NCBI GenBank assembly: GCA_937880065.1
Contig: CALFMA010000545.1
Span: forward strand, 1-6,210
Direction of reading: 5' to 3'
From: an uncultured Ruminococcus sp.
GTDB lineage: Bacteria > Bacillota_A > Clostridia > Oscillospirales > Ruminococcaceae
Length of the DNA stretch: 6,210 bases
In this document: piece by piece, positions 1 through 6,002 of the stretch
Layout: every line of letters begins with the position of its first letter
Numbering within the stretch: the stretch's first letter is position 1
Position numbers and translations under genes: made by a program
Notes under the pieces: model-generated
Databases searched by the model: none
Told to the model about the DNA's origin: nothing
What the model saw: only the letters and a program-made list of their open reading frames with translations

Positions 1-109
1 CTATTTTTAATTTCCCACTATAACCCTTTTAGATTAGTCTCTGTACGAGATAAGTATTGGTATGCACAAATGACCTTTTTATTCATTTTTATGTATGTAT
101 TGCGGAATG
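1..109. other. Intergenic A/T-rich end, no recognised feature
   Basis: About 110 nt beyond the terminator. I see no convincing reading frame, ribosome binding site, RNA gene or well-spaced promoter on either strand. Confidence 0.5.
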
Positions 110-143
110 AAAAAAGGAGCAAGGTGTATTTCGACCTTGCTCC
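110..143 (-). terminator. Rho-independent terminator of the minus-strand operon
   Basis: Minus-strand stem GGAGCAAGGT / ACCTTGCTCC (143-134 and 125-116) is a perfect 10-bp pairing with an 8-nt loop, followed immediately by TTTTTT (115-110). It lies 33 nt past the stop of the 61-residue gene. The other strand has no T-run after the stem, so it works in one direction only and marks the end of this transcription unit. Confidence 0.93.
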
Positions 144-176
144 TATACAGATATTCAGTTCAACAAATTGGAGTTA

Positions 177-362
177 TTATTCCTTATCGTTCTTTTTCTT
201 GGCTCTTTCAGAGTAGAAAGAACCTAAAACAAGGAACAGACCGCCAAGCCCCAGTGCACCGGTGGCGTGATTTCCGGAAAAAGCGGCAATAATGGATGCT
301 ATAAAATTCACAGCAGCCGCCACATAACAAAGCTGAGGGACATATTTATGGAATTTTTTCAT
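177..362 (-). CDS. Small two-helix membrane protein, 61 residues
   Basis: ATG at 362 with a strong Shine-Dalgarno AGGGAGGTG upstream (378-370), and a TAA stop just before the operon terminator. Two hydrophobic segments are visible by eye: residues about 10-29 (QLCYVAAAVNFIASIIAAF) and 34-51 (TGALGLGGLFLVLGSFYS). They are flanked by basic ends (MKKFHKY and ERAKKKNDKE), which fits a helical hairpin with both termini in the cytoplasm. The start overlaps the end of the 79-residue gene by 17 nt. It is the last gene before the terminator. The family is not recognised. Similar size and topology to its neighbour suggest, but do not prove, that the pair work together. Confidence 0.8.
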   Translation of the reverse strand: MKKFHKYVPQLCYVAAAVNFIASIIAAFSGNHATGALGLGGLFLVLGSFYSERAKKKNDKE

Positions 363-585
363 TGGTTTTCACCTCCCTAACAGGGTGATTCATAAAGCGT
401 GCGCTGAATCTGTCATATGAAAGCCACACAGTTACTACACCTAAAATTACAGAAAGCTTATACAAAATCAACTGAATGCAGGAGCTTTTTTCGGTAGTAG
501 CTGAAAAAAGAGTATATGCAGTAACTATGGCAATCCACATTAATTTGATATGGTTAAAATGACTTTTTAACCACAATTTCAACAT
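346..585 (-). CDS. Small two-helix membrane protein, 79 residues
   Basis: ATG at 585, TAA at 348-346. The start lies 32 nt inside the 3' end of the 208-residue gene, preceded by the modest purine-rich site GGAAAGA directly before the ATG. A second Met (residue 16, at 540) would avoid the overlap but has no ribosome binding site, so the longer form is preferred with moderate confidence. Predicted helices by eye are at about residues 15-28 (LMWIAIVTAYTLF) and 39-56 (LILYKLSVILGVVTVWLS). The tail is basic and polar (DRFSARFMNHPVREVKTNEK), and by the positive-inside rule probably cytoplasmic. No family is recognised. The overlaps at both ends suggest translational coupling in the operon. Confidence 0.65.
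   Translation of the reverse strand: MLKLWLKSHFNHIKLMWIAIVTAYTLFSATTEKSSCIQLILYKLSVILGVVTVWLSYDRFSARFMNHPVREVKTNEKIP
370..378 (-). promoter_or_regulatory. Shine-Dalgarno site of the 61-residue gene
   Basis: Minus-strand AGGGAGGTG, ending 7 nt before the ATG at 362. It lies inside the coding sequence of the preceding 79-residue gene, so ribosomes finishing that gene could reinitiate here. Confidence 0.8.
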
Positions 586-1180
586 TCTTTCCGCGAACTC
601 CTACGATAATATCGTCTGCAAGCTTTGCAACGATAGAACGCTCAAGTTCTGCATATTCGTCTTTTTTCTCTTCAACTGCTGTTTTATAATTAAACAGCGA
701 CCATGAGTATATATATCCTGTTTCAATTGCAATTGTCGGATCAATATAGCCAAAGCCCATATTATATCCATGATAGTCGTAAAACTCTCCATCAGCAGGT
801 ATAGGTGCAAGGTCAGGATCAAAAGCTGCAAGAAGCATCGTTTCCGCAACTGCTCTGATTTTACCCATAATACCTTTTGCTGCAGCATTTTTGCCTGATT
901 TTGAAACAGAGATAAGTTCATCTCTTAAATCAATGCTCATATCGTCTGCCTTAAGCTCTACATGAAGCTCGTAATTATCGCCTTCATTTTCTGCCCAGAA
1001 CTCTCCGCTGAAGTTTTCTACAAGTCCGGGAAGCATTCCGCAAAGTTCTTCTGCCAAAAGACGAATCCTTAATGCTTTTTTATCTTCAAGAGCGTTGTAT
1101 GTAGTTACTTTTTCTACCTCGGCAAGAACTGCTTCGAGGCAGGTTAAATCTTTGTTTAATTTACAAATATTTGATTTCAA
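554..1180 (-). CDS. Protein of unknown function, 208 residues, TTG start
   Basis: Real gene, unrecognised function. The start is TTG at 1180-1178, chosen because a perfect AGGAGG lies 8 nt upstream (1194-1189). It begins 27 nt after the stop of the beta-helix gene. The N-terminal third is helical (LTCLEAVLAEVEKV, then ALRIRLLAEELCGMLPGLVENF at about 36-57). After it come strands (GDNYELHVELKADDM), a Ser/Lys/Gly segment (ISVSKSGKNAAAKGIMGKI) and a second half with an aromatic stretch (FYDYHGYNMGFGYIDP). The 'LLAEEL' helix followed by antiparallel strands recalls the N-box region of small RsbW-like histidine-kinase-type ATPases. However, no DxGxG or G2 box is visible, so I do not assign that function. 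There is no signal peptide or membrane helix, so it is probably cytoplasmic. Its place between a large surface-type protein and two small membrane proteins suggests a shared regulatory or structural system, which is inference. Confidence 0.85.
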   Translation of the reverse strand: MKSNICKLNKDLTCLEAVLAEVEKVTTYNALEDKKALRIRLLAEELCGMLPGLVENFSGEFWAENEGDNYELHVELKADDMSIDLRDELISVSKSGKNAAAKGIMGKIRAVAETMLLAAFDPDLAPIPADGEFYDYHGYNMGFGYIDPTIAIETGYIYSWSLFNYKTAVEEKKDEYAELERSIVAKLADDIIVGVRGKNVEIVVKKSF

Positions 1181-1188
1181 TTAATTTT

Positions 1189-1194
1189 CCTCCT
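1189..1194 (-). promoter_or_regulatory. Shine-Dalgarno site of the 208-residue gene
   Basis: On the minus strand this reads AGGAGG, 8 nt before the TTG at 1180. The strong site decides the non-ATG start, because no in-frame ATG lies nearby. It is a marker of Shine-Dalgarno-dependent translation on this side of the window. Confidence 0.85.
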
Positions 1195-1207
1195 ACTTAT
1201 TCGATTA

Positions 1208-4200
1208 TTATTCAACCATGTATGCTTTACATACGGGAACTAGATTTTTAGTATCGTGCCAAAGCATTATTTTGTCACTGATACCAAGATATATGTTAAA
1301 GTTACTCTGACTAACATAATTGATACCTTCTTCAAAATCATATTCAACAAAGTCTACATTTTTAAGGGTATCGTTTTCGTAGTCAGCAAATATAAGAGTA
1401 TATTTTCCGGGCTTTGTGATGTAAACGGTTGCCGTTTTGCCTGTTTTGTCAAATGCGAGGATTGCTGATTGAAATACAAGTGAAACTTCGTAGTAATCAT
1501 CATCGAGAACGGATTGGATATAGACGTTATCACAATCTGCATGTAAATAATTAAGACTTGATTCGTTAAACTTACTGTAATCATCAGCAATAAGTTCAGC
1601 ATCTTCCATGCTTATACCTACATTTGCCCCATCTGTCAGAGGCATGTTGGGAACATCGCTTTTCTGTCCCATTGCATGATTAAGCATCACATCATTGCCG
1701 GACAAATAAAGGTTACTTTCTACCACTTCTTCGTTGTACATAGGAGGCGTACAAGAAGTGTTTCCGTAAATCTGAATAGTACCGCCGATATATGGATCAG
1801 AACCAATTTCGGTTATAAACTCATCGAAATGGTGAACATGGACACCTCCGCCCATGTTACTGTTCCAAGTTTTTCCGTACTCATAGGTAGTAGTATGGTT
1901 TTCAGTGATTACACCACCCGTCATAACCAAAGTACCTAAGCTTTCCCAGTAGATACCACCGCCGGCAGATGATTTGTTGCGAAGAATACTACCGCCAGTC
2001 AAATACATACTTGCGTCTCCGTCATAAAAGTGGAAACCGCCACCGTGACCATCGCTTTTGTTGTCAGCAACGCTTCCTCCTTTCATATAAACAACAGCAT
2101 TGCTCTCACCACGAACACCGCCACCGGCCCCGTTTGCAAAGTTGTTGTTTATGTCACCGTTCTCAATGGTGACCTCGCCATCTTCATGAACAAGGATTCC
2201 ACCGCCACCACGTTCTGCACTGTTGTTGCTGATGCTTCCACCATCAAGAACAAGCTTTGCTTCGGTTATATAAATTCCGCCACCGTATTCTGTTGCTTTG
2301 TTTCCACAGATACTACCGCCTTTTAAGTACAGATTACCTCCGACGATATAAAATCCACCGCCATTGCCAGTGTTGTTACCGCCGGTGATTTTACCGTTCT
2401 GGTCTTCAGAAGTATCTGTAATTGTAAGTGAACCGTCTTTTATGCGAAATATCTGTCCGTCTTCAACTGCCTCAGGCAGATTACGTCTGATTTCATAACC
2501 GTTAAGGTCTATTGTGAGGTTTATTTTACTGTCGTTTAAGTATAAACGTCCTTCATCGGTGTATGTTTCCACAGCGCTTTCATTTACATAGTAGAAGTCT
2601 GTACCAAATGAAATCAGGTCGACTCCAAGTTTTATTGTGGTAGGCTTTGTCTTACTTTTTTCAACTGCATATACCCAGCCTTTACCTAAATCGTAAAACT
2701 CTTTTGTTTCTTCGCCTTCTGCTGTAACATACACACATCCATCCTGGTCGTAAGCAAGAGAAAATCGAACTTTGCCGTTAGAATCGATCTGTGTATCAAC
2801 GAAGTATGTCTTGTCATCTGATTCGAAATACTGTACGTTTTCAGCAAGAAAACCACTATCTGTCTTACCGAAGTCTTCATAATGTTTGATTTCGGCACAA
2901 GTTACACCGATTTTTGCGCCCTCTCTGAGAGGCTCATTTGGAATAGCTGTCGTCTGTCCCACTGCGTTGCTGATATATCTTTCCGAACCATTGAGATATA
3001 CATTGTTTGGTTTTCCTTTGGCTGTATTGTCCGTGATGATGGCTGTACCACCCACATGAATACCCTTGTAATCAACAAACACACCGCCACCGATGCCGTC
3101 CGCTTCATTTTCTGTGATGATACCACCTGTCATGGCAAAATCGCCGCTGGAATACCAATATACGCCTGCACCGTTGCCTGTACATTTGTTGCCTGTTATA
3201 TTACCACCCTTGATATAAAGTGTGCCGTTATCCATATAAAAACCGCCACCATTACCTTTGTTGTTACCTCCGGTGATAGTACCTGTGCCCTCTTCAGAAG
3301 AGTCCATAATGGTAAGAGAACCGGATGTTACTCTAAATACCTGGCCGTTTTCGGTAGGAATAGCAAGGTTACGGCTGATGGTATAGCCGTTAAGGTCTAT
3401 TGTAAGGTTTATATCGCTGTCATTAATATATAGACGTCCGTTATCTGTTCCGTATTCAGAACCTGCATCGGTACAATAAAAATTACCGCCGGGTGCAATC
3501 CAGTTCGCGTCAAGTATGATCTTTGTGGGCTTTTCCTGGCTCATTTTCAAGGCATATACCCAACCTTCAGCAAAATCGGTAAAAGTTCCTTTTGTACCAT
3601 CTGCCGTAACAATCATATTGCCGTCATATTTTGCAAAAACGTACAAGTGACATTCGCCTGATACTTCTTTGCATTCAATGCTGTAACCGGGAACATCAGA
3701 TACGAAATATTGCAGGCTGTTTTTGTCAAAATAATTTTTACCATCTTCATTGGTGATATATTCACTGCTTGAAATAGCATTACAGCTCACGCCTATCACC
3801 GCACCTGCACTTAAAGGCGCATAAGGAAGCGAATTCTGACCGGCCGTGTGGCTGATATATTTATCAGAATCAACAAGGTATACATTTTCGGTAGCTCCGA
3901 AACCGGTATTACCGGAAATAACCGCCGTACCGCCAACATGAATACCATTATATCCAACATAAACGCCGCCACCGTGTCCGCCTGATGTATTGCCGGTGAT
4001 TTTACCGCCCGTCATAGCAAGCACGCCACTTGAATTCCAATATACGCCTGCGCCATTTTCGGTACAAGTGTTACCAGTGATTGTACCGCCATTGATATAG
4101 AGGCTGCCGCTATCTATATAAAATGCGCCGCCATTGCCATCATTGTTAGCGCCGGTGATTTTACCGGTTCGACTGGAAGAAGTATCCACAATAGTCAGCG

Positions 4201-5992
4201 AACCCGACTTAATACGAAAGACTTGCCCATGTTCAACGGGGTTATCAAGATTTCGACTGATAGTATGGCCGTTTAAGTCAACCGTCAACCGAATGTCGCT
4301 GTCATTTAAGTATAAACGTCCATTATCTGTAGCCTCTTTGTCATTCGTGTAAAAAGAGCCGTTGGGTGCAATCCAGTCTGCCCCCAGAGTAACAGTAGTG
4401 GGTTTCGTTTTACTTTTTGAAACCGCAGCCTCCCAACCTGTACTGAAATTATCAAAGACTTCAGGCGCTGACCCCTCTTGAGCGACATACATCACGCCAT
4501 CATTACGCGAAGAAAAAGTAAGTGAATACCCTGTTTTCGAAGAATTTTGAGTTGCTATTACACCGACTCTCGCATCGTCCGAAATAATATACCTTGTGGC
4601 ATCCTCAAAGAATCCGCTGTCATCGTTAGCGACGATTCTCTCACCATTAAAATTACCACAGGTTACACCGACATATGCACCATACCTAAACAGTTCAAGA
4701 GGAATGGAATCATCTTGTCCCGCAGTATGATTCAGTGTAACATTTTCGTCAAAGAGATAAATATTTTCTGTTCCAAAGGTACTGGTATTGTTCTTTATCG
4801 CTATAGTACCGCCTAAATAAACATCACCATAATCGGTAAGATACGCACCACCACCATGTTCAGTCGCCTTATTTCCGGTGATTTGTCCGCCTGTTAAAAT
4901 AAATTTATTTCTTGATTCCCAATAGATACCGCCGCCATTGACAGCCATATTATCTGTAATTGTGCCGCCTTCTATATATAAACTGCCGTTGTAAACGAAG
5001 AAAGCGCCGCCTTTTTCAGCTTTGTTGCCGCAGATGGTACCACCTTTGATATAAACTTTACTGTCCTCGTCGCGAATATAGAAAGCGCCGCCTTCTTCGT
5101 CGCTATAGGCGCCTGTGATTTTACCTGTTTGAGCCTCGGAACTGTCATAAATTGTCAGCGTTGAGCCATAGACCCAAAAGACATGACCATCATCAGTTGC
5201 AGATGTGAGCTTTCTGTCGATGCTATGGCCGTTAAGGTCGATTGCGATATCTACATCTTCATCTTCAAGATACAAACAACCGTTATTTGTGCCGTATTCA
5301 TCATCGTCATCATCCTCATAGTAAAAACCGTCTTCTGTGTTGGGAGTCCAGTCTGAAAGTAGTTTGATGCGTGTCTTTTTGCCGCTCTCTGCTCTTTCAA
5401 GGGCTGCCACCCAGCCTTCGCCCATATCAAAGTATGAGTTGATTGTAAAACCGTTTTCATCAAAAGGGATGTCACGGACGAAGAGATATTCCTTCTCGAT
5501 GTCGTCAAAGTTGATTTCTTTTAAGTATATGGCAGCATTTAAGGGTTGAGAATGAGTAGAATCCATCACGACAGTAAAAGGTGTAGAGCCGTATAGTTCG
5601 GAAGTTACGATTCGTCCTTCATGGTAATATGCTATATATATACCCATGCTTTCAACGACCCTTCTTACCATACTACGCGAACTGAGAATAGCAAGCTGGT
5701 TGTCGATATTACGCATACCAGAGTTAAGCATGAAACCCTCCATCATGTTTGATTGGGACGACATGCTTTGTTTGTCTTGTTCGTCAACAAGAATTGTTAG
5801 TTCTGTGCGATATATAGGATGTTTGTATTTGTGATAAATCCACACACAGACATATGCAACAACTAAAGCTACCACGAACAACCACCAAAACTTTAATATG
5901 TCGTTAAGTAGTTTTTTGAAATCTATATTTATAAAAGACTCTTCTTCTTGTTCTTGAGGTTGAGGAGAGTTATTGTTATATTGGTTATTCAT
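1208..5992 (-). CDS. Fusion ORF: Wzz/Wzc-type N-terminus joined in frame to a tandem beta-helix protein (likely chimeric)
   Basis: The ORF has 1594 codons, ATG start at 5992 and TAA stop at 1210-1208. Residues 1-186 are the N-terminal part of a polysaccharide co-polymerase: an acidic/Asn/Gln-rich cytoplasmic tail, a membrane helix at about 35-54, then a periplasmic Wzz domain. Residues 187-1514 are four copies of a roughly 290-415 residue module made of Gly/Asn-rich 'GGxITGN' rungs typical of right-handed beta-helices. Residues 1515-1594 are a separate C-terminal domain. A normal Bacteroidota Wzc-like protein continues to a coiled coil, a second membrane helix and a tyrosine kinase with Walker motifs; none is present. 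A normal secreted clostridial beta-helix protein starts with a signal peptide; none precedes module 1. The reading frame is certain. The biological reality of the fusion is not. As written, the product would have one membrane anchor with the beta-helix on the far side of the inner membrane. An assembly chimera, or a gene broken by recombination, explains the data at least as well. Confidence 0.6.
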   Translation of the reverse strand: MNNQYNNNSPQPQEQEEESFINIDFKKLLNDILKFWWLFVVALVVAYVCVWIYHKYKHPIYRTELTILVDEQDKQSMSSQSNMMEGFMLNSGMRNIDNQLAILSSRSMVRRVVESMGIYIAYYHEGRIVTSELYGSTPFTVVMDSTHSQPLNAAIYLKEINFDDIEKEYLFVRDIPFDENGFTINSYFDMGEGWVAALERAESGKKTRIKLLSDWTPNTEDGFYYEDDDDDEYGTNNGCLYLEDEDVDIAIDLNGHSIDRKLTSATDDGHVFWVYGSTLTIYDSSEAQTGKITGAYSDEEGGAFYIRDEDSKVYIKGGTICGNKAEKGGAFFVYNGSLYIEGGTITDNMAVNGGGIYWESRNKFILTGGQITGNKATEHGGGAYLTDYGDVYLGGTIAIKNNTSTFGTENIYLFDENVTLNHTAGQDDSIPLELFRYGAYVGVTCGNFNGERIVANDDSGFFEDATRYIISDDARVGVIATQNSSKTGYSLTFSSRNDGVMYVAQEGSAPEVFDNFSTGWEAAVSKSKTKPTTVTLGADWIAPNGSFYTNDKEATDNGRLYLNDSDIRLTVDLNGHTISRNLDNPVEHGQVFRIKSGSLTIVDTSSSRTGKITGANNDGNGGAFYIDSGSLYINGGTITGNTCTENGAGVYWNSSGVLAMTGGKITGNTSGGHGGGVYVGYNGIHVGGTAVISGNTGFGATENVYLVDSDKYISHTAGQNSLPYAPLSAGAVIGVSCNAISSSEYITNEDGKNYFDKNSLQYFVSDVPGYSIECKEVSGECHLYVFAKYDGNMIVTADGTKGTFTDFAEGWVYALKMSQEKPTKIILDANWIAPGGNFYCTDAGSEYGTDNGRLYINDSDINLTIDLNGYTISRNLAIPTENGQVFRVTSGSLTIMDSSEEGTGTITGGNNKGNGGGFYMDNGTLYIKGGNITGNKCTGNGAGVYWYSSGDFAMTGGIITENEADGIGGGVFVDYKGIHVGGTAIITDNTAKGKPNNVYLNGSERYISNAVGQTTAIPNEPLREGAKIGVTCAEIKHYEDFGKTDSGFLAENVQYFESDDKTYFVDTQIDSNGKVRFSLAYDQDGCVYVTAEGEETKEFYDLGKGWVYAVEKSKTKPTTIKLGVDLISFGTDFYYVNESAVETYTDEGRLYLNDSKINLTIDLNGYEIRRNLPEAVEDGQIFRIKDGSLTITDTSEDQNGKITGGNNTGNGGGFYIVGGNLYLKGGSICGNKATEYGGGIYITEAKLVLDGGSISNNSAERGGGGILVHEDGEVTIENGDINNNFANGAGGGVRGESNAVVYMKGGSVADNKSDGHGGGFHFYDGDASMYLTGGSILRNKSSAGGGIYWESLGTLVMTGGVITENHTTTYEYGKTWNSNMGGGVHVHHFDEFITEIGSDPYIGGTIQIYGNTSCTPPMYNEEVVESNLYLSGNDVMLNHAMGQKSDVPNMPLTDGANVGISMEDAELIADDYSKFNESSLNYLHADCDNVYIQSVLDDDYYEVSLVFQSAILAFDKTGKTATVYITKPGKYTLIFADYENDTLKNVDFVEYDFEEGINYVSQSNFNIYLGISDKIMLWHDTKNLVPVCKAYMVE
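1211..1450 (-). other. C-terminal domain of the beta-helix protein (residues 1515-1594)
   Basis: About 80 residues outside the repeat pattern: DKTGKTATVYITKPGKYTLIF, ADYENDTLKNVDFVEYDF, then an ending with DKIMLWHDTKNLVPVCKAYMVE split over 1573-1594. The pattern (small beta-sandwich strands, 'YTLIFADYE', 'KIMLW..TKNLVP.C.AY') resembles, from memory, the ends of other large secreted proteins of gut Clostridia. That supports a Firmicutes origin for this half. It has no LPxTG sorting signal, membrane helix or SLH repeat, so the attachment mode is unknown. The ORF stops 27 nt before the next start codon. Confidence 0.6.
1451..2698 (-). repeat. Beta-helix module 4, expanded (residues 1099-1514)
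   Basis: Last and longest module, about 416 residues. It has the same header (FYDLGKGWVYAVEKSKTKPT), the DLNGYEIRRNL strand and GSLTITDTSEDQNGKITGG. The central helix is roughly doubled, with rungs at GGSICGNKA (1226), GGSISNNSA (1251), GDINNNFA (1279), GGSVADNKS (1305), GGSILRNKS (1333) and GGVITENHT (1359), then YIGGTIQIYGNTS (1401). It closes like the others with NLYL, LNHAMGQ and GANVGISM. The rung spacing of about 25-28 residues fits one or two coils per repeat. The extra rungs lie between the first and last canonical rung, so the expansion was internal. Confidence 0.8.
2699..3583 (-). repeat. Beta-helix module 3 (residues 804-1098)
   Basis: Third tandem module, 295 residues. It has FTDFAEGWVYALKMSQEKPT (804), LDANWIAPGGNFY, EYGTDNGRLYINDSDINLT, DLNGYTISRNL and GSLTIMDSSEEGTGTITGG. 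Rungs lie at GGNITGNKC (929), GGIITENEA (956) and GGTAIITDNT (981), followed by NVYL, YISNAVGQ, GAKIGVTC and a trailing GCVYVTAEGEE strand. It matches module 2 nearly part for part, but many codons differ between the two. The duplication is therefore old, or the copies have drifted under selection on the protein, and it does not look like a recent assembly duplication. Confidence 0.85.
3584..4459 (-). repeat. Beta-helix module 2 (residues 512-803)
   Basis: Second tandem module, 292 residues, closely parallel to module 3. It has FDNFSTGWEAAV (513), KPTTVTLGADWIAPNGSFY, GRLYLNDSDIRLTVDLNGHTI, GQVFRIKSGSLTIVDTSS and TGKITGANNDGNGGAFYI. Rungs follow at GGTITGNTC (635), GGKITGNTS (662) and GGTAVISGNT (687), then NVYL, YISHTAGQ, GAVIGVSC and the trailing DGNMIVTADG strand. 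The regular Gly-Gly at turns and Asn ladder after each strand are typical of right-handed parallel beta-helices. No catalytic residues of a polysaccharide lyase could be assigned, so a structural or adhesive role is more likely than an enzymatic one. Confidence 0.85.
4460..5434 (-). repeat. Beta-helix module 1 (residues 187-511)
   Basis: First of four tandem protein modules, 325 residues. Order of parts: GW header (GEGWVAALERA), an 'LLSDW' strand, an acidic insert with five consecutive Asp (227-231), the 'IDLNGHSIDRKL' strand (251-262), 'GSTLTIYDSS', then helix rungs GGTICGNKA (317), GGTITDNMA (342), GGQITGNKA (368) and GGTIAIKNNT (394). It ends with the 'NHTAGQ' segment, a 'GAYVGVTC' strand and a trailing 'GVMYVAQEG' strand. 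It differs from modules 2 and 3 by one extra rung (the GGTIC/GGTIT pair) and by the Asp-rich insert. The start is defined by homology to the other module headers and coincides with the junction, so the native N-terminal sequence before it is missing. Confidence 0.8.
5423..5445 (-). other. Junction between Wzz-like and beta-helix sequence
   Basis: Residues 183-190 read TINSYFDM. On the left side, YFDMGEGWVAAL aligns with the header that opens each later module (FYDLGKGWVYAV at 1099, FTDFAEGWVYAL at 804, FDNFSTGWEAAV at 513), so beta-helix homology begins at about residue 187. On the right side, PFDENGFTINS still fits a Wzz periplasmic strand. The breakpoint therefore lies within a few codons of 5435. 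No inverted repeat, target-site duplication, insertion sequence end or integrase site is visible around it. The exact base cannot be fixed without the two parental sequences. Confidence 0.65.
5435..5992 (-). other. Wzz (chain-length determinant) N-terminal domain, truncated
   Basis: Residues 1-186 of the fusion ORF. Residues 1-34 are polar and cytoplasmic (Asn/Gln/Glu-rich, then NIDFKKLLNDILKFWW). Residues about 35-54 form a membrane helix (LFVVALVVAYVCVWIY). Next come YRTELTILVDEQDKQ and the signature NIDNQLAILSSRSMVRRVV (95-113), matching the 'N-E-I-x-I-L-x-S-R-x-L-V-x-x-V' segment of Bacteroidota Wzz/Wzc proteins. GRIVTSELYGSTPFTVV (127-142) matches the usual 'T-S-E-L-Y..S-P-F' stretch. 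In this family the domain controls polysaccharide chain length together with the Wza channel. The homology stops near residue 186, well before the rest of the periplasmic domain and the kinase. The ATG is 10 nt after the upstream stop and has an A/T-rich leader without Shine-Dalgarno, as is common in Bacteroidota. Confidence 0.85.
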
Positions 5993-6002
5993 ATTTCAGA
6001 TA

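Noticed and set aside
95..292. Plus-strand frame of 65 codons
   Set aside because: It runs through the terminator hairpin and antisense to the 61-residue membrane protein, with no ribosome binding site.
601..921. Minus-strand frame of 106 codons within the 208-residue gene
   Set aside because: It is out of frame inside a gene that has a strong start site and balanced composition. The shadow frame is Leu/Gln-rich and has no start signal.
2882..3433. Plus-strand open frame of 183 codons
   Set aside because: It lies antisense to beta-helix modules 3 and 4, has no ribosome binding site, and its Cys/Thr/Ile-rich composition is what the reverse of Gly/Asn repeat codons gives. The other plus-strand frames within 1250-5850 are rejected for the same reason.
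1900..5100. Possible CRISPR-like or tandem DNA repeat array ('ccgccacc...' motifs about every 75-80 nt)
   Set aside because: The spacing and motifs follow the Gly-Gly codons of the beta-helix rungs in a continuous reading frame. The repeats are imperfect and there are no unique spacers.
5390..5480. Transposon or integrase-mediated event at the junction
   Set aside because: No terminal inverted repeats, target duplication or recombinase gene could be seen near the join.
1208..5992. Annotation as tyrosine autokinase (Wzc) or as an autotransporter / chlamydial polymorphic outer-membrane protein
   Set aside because: There are no Walker A/B motifs and no Tyr-rich tail, so it is not a kinase. There is no C-terminal beta-barrel, and the GGAI/FxxN repeats of Pmp proteins do not match these GGxITGN rungs.
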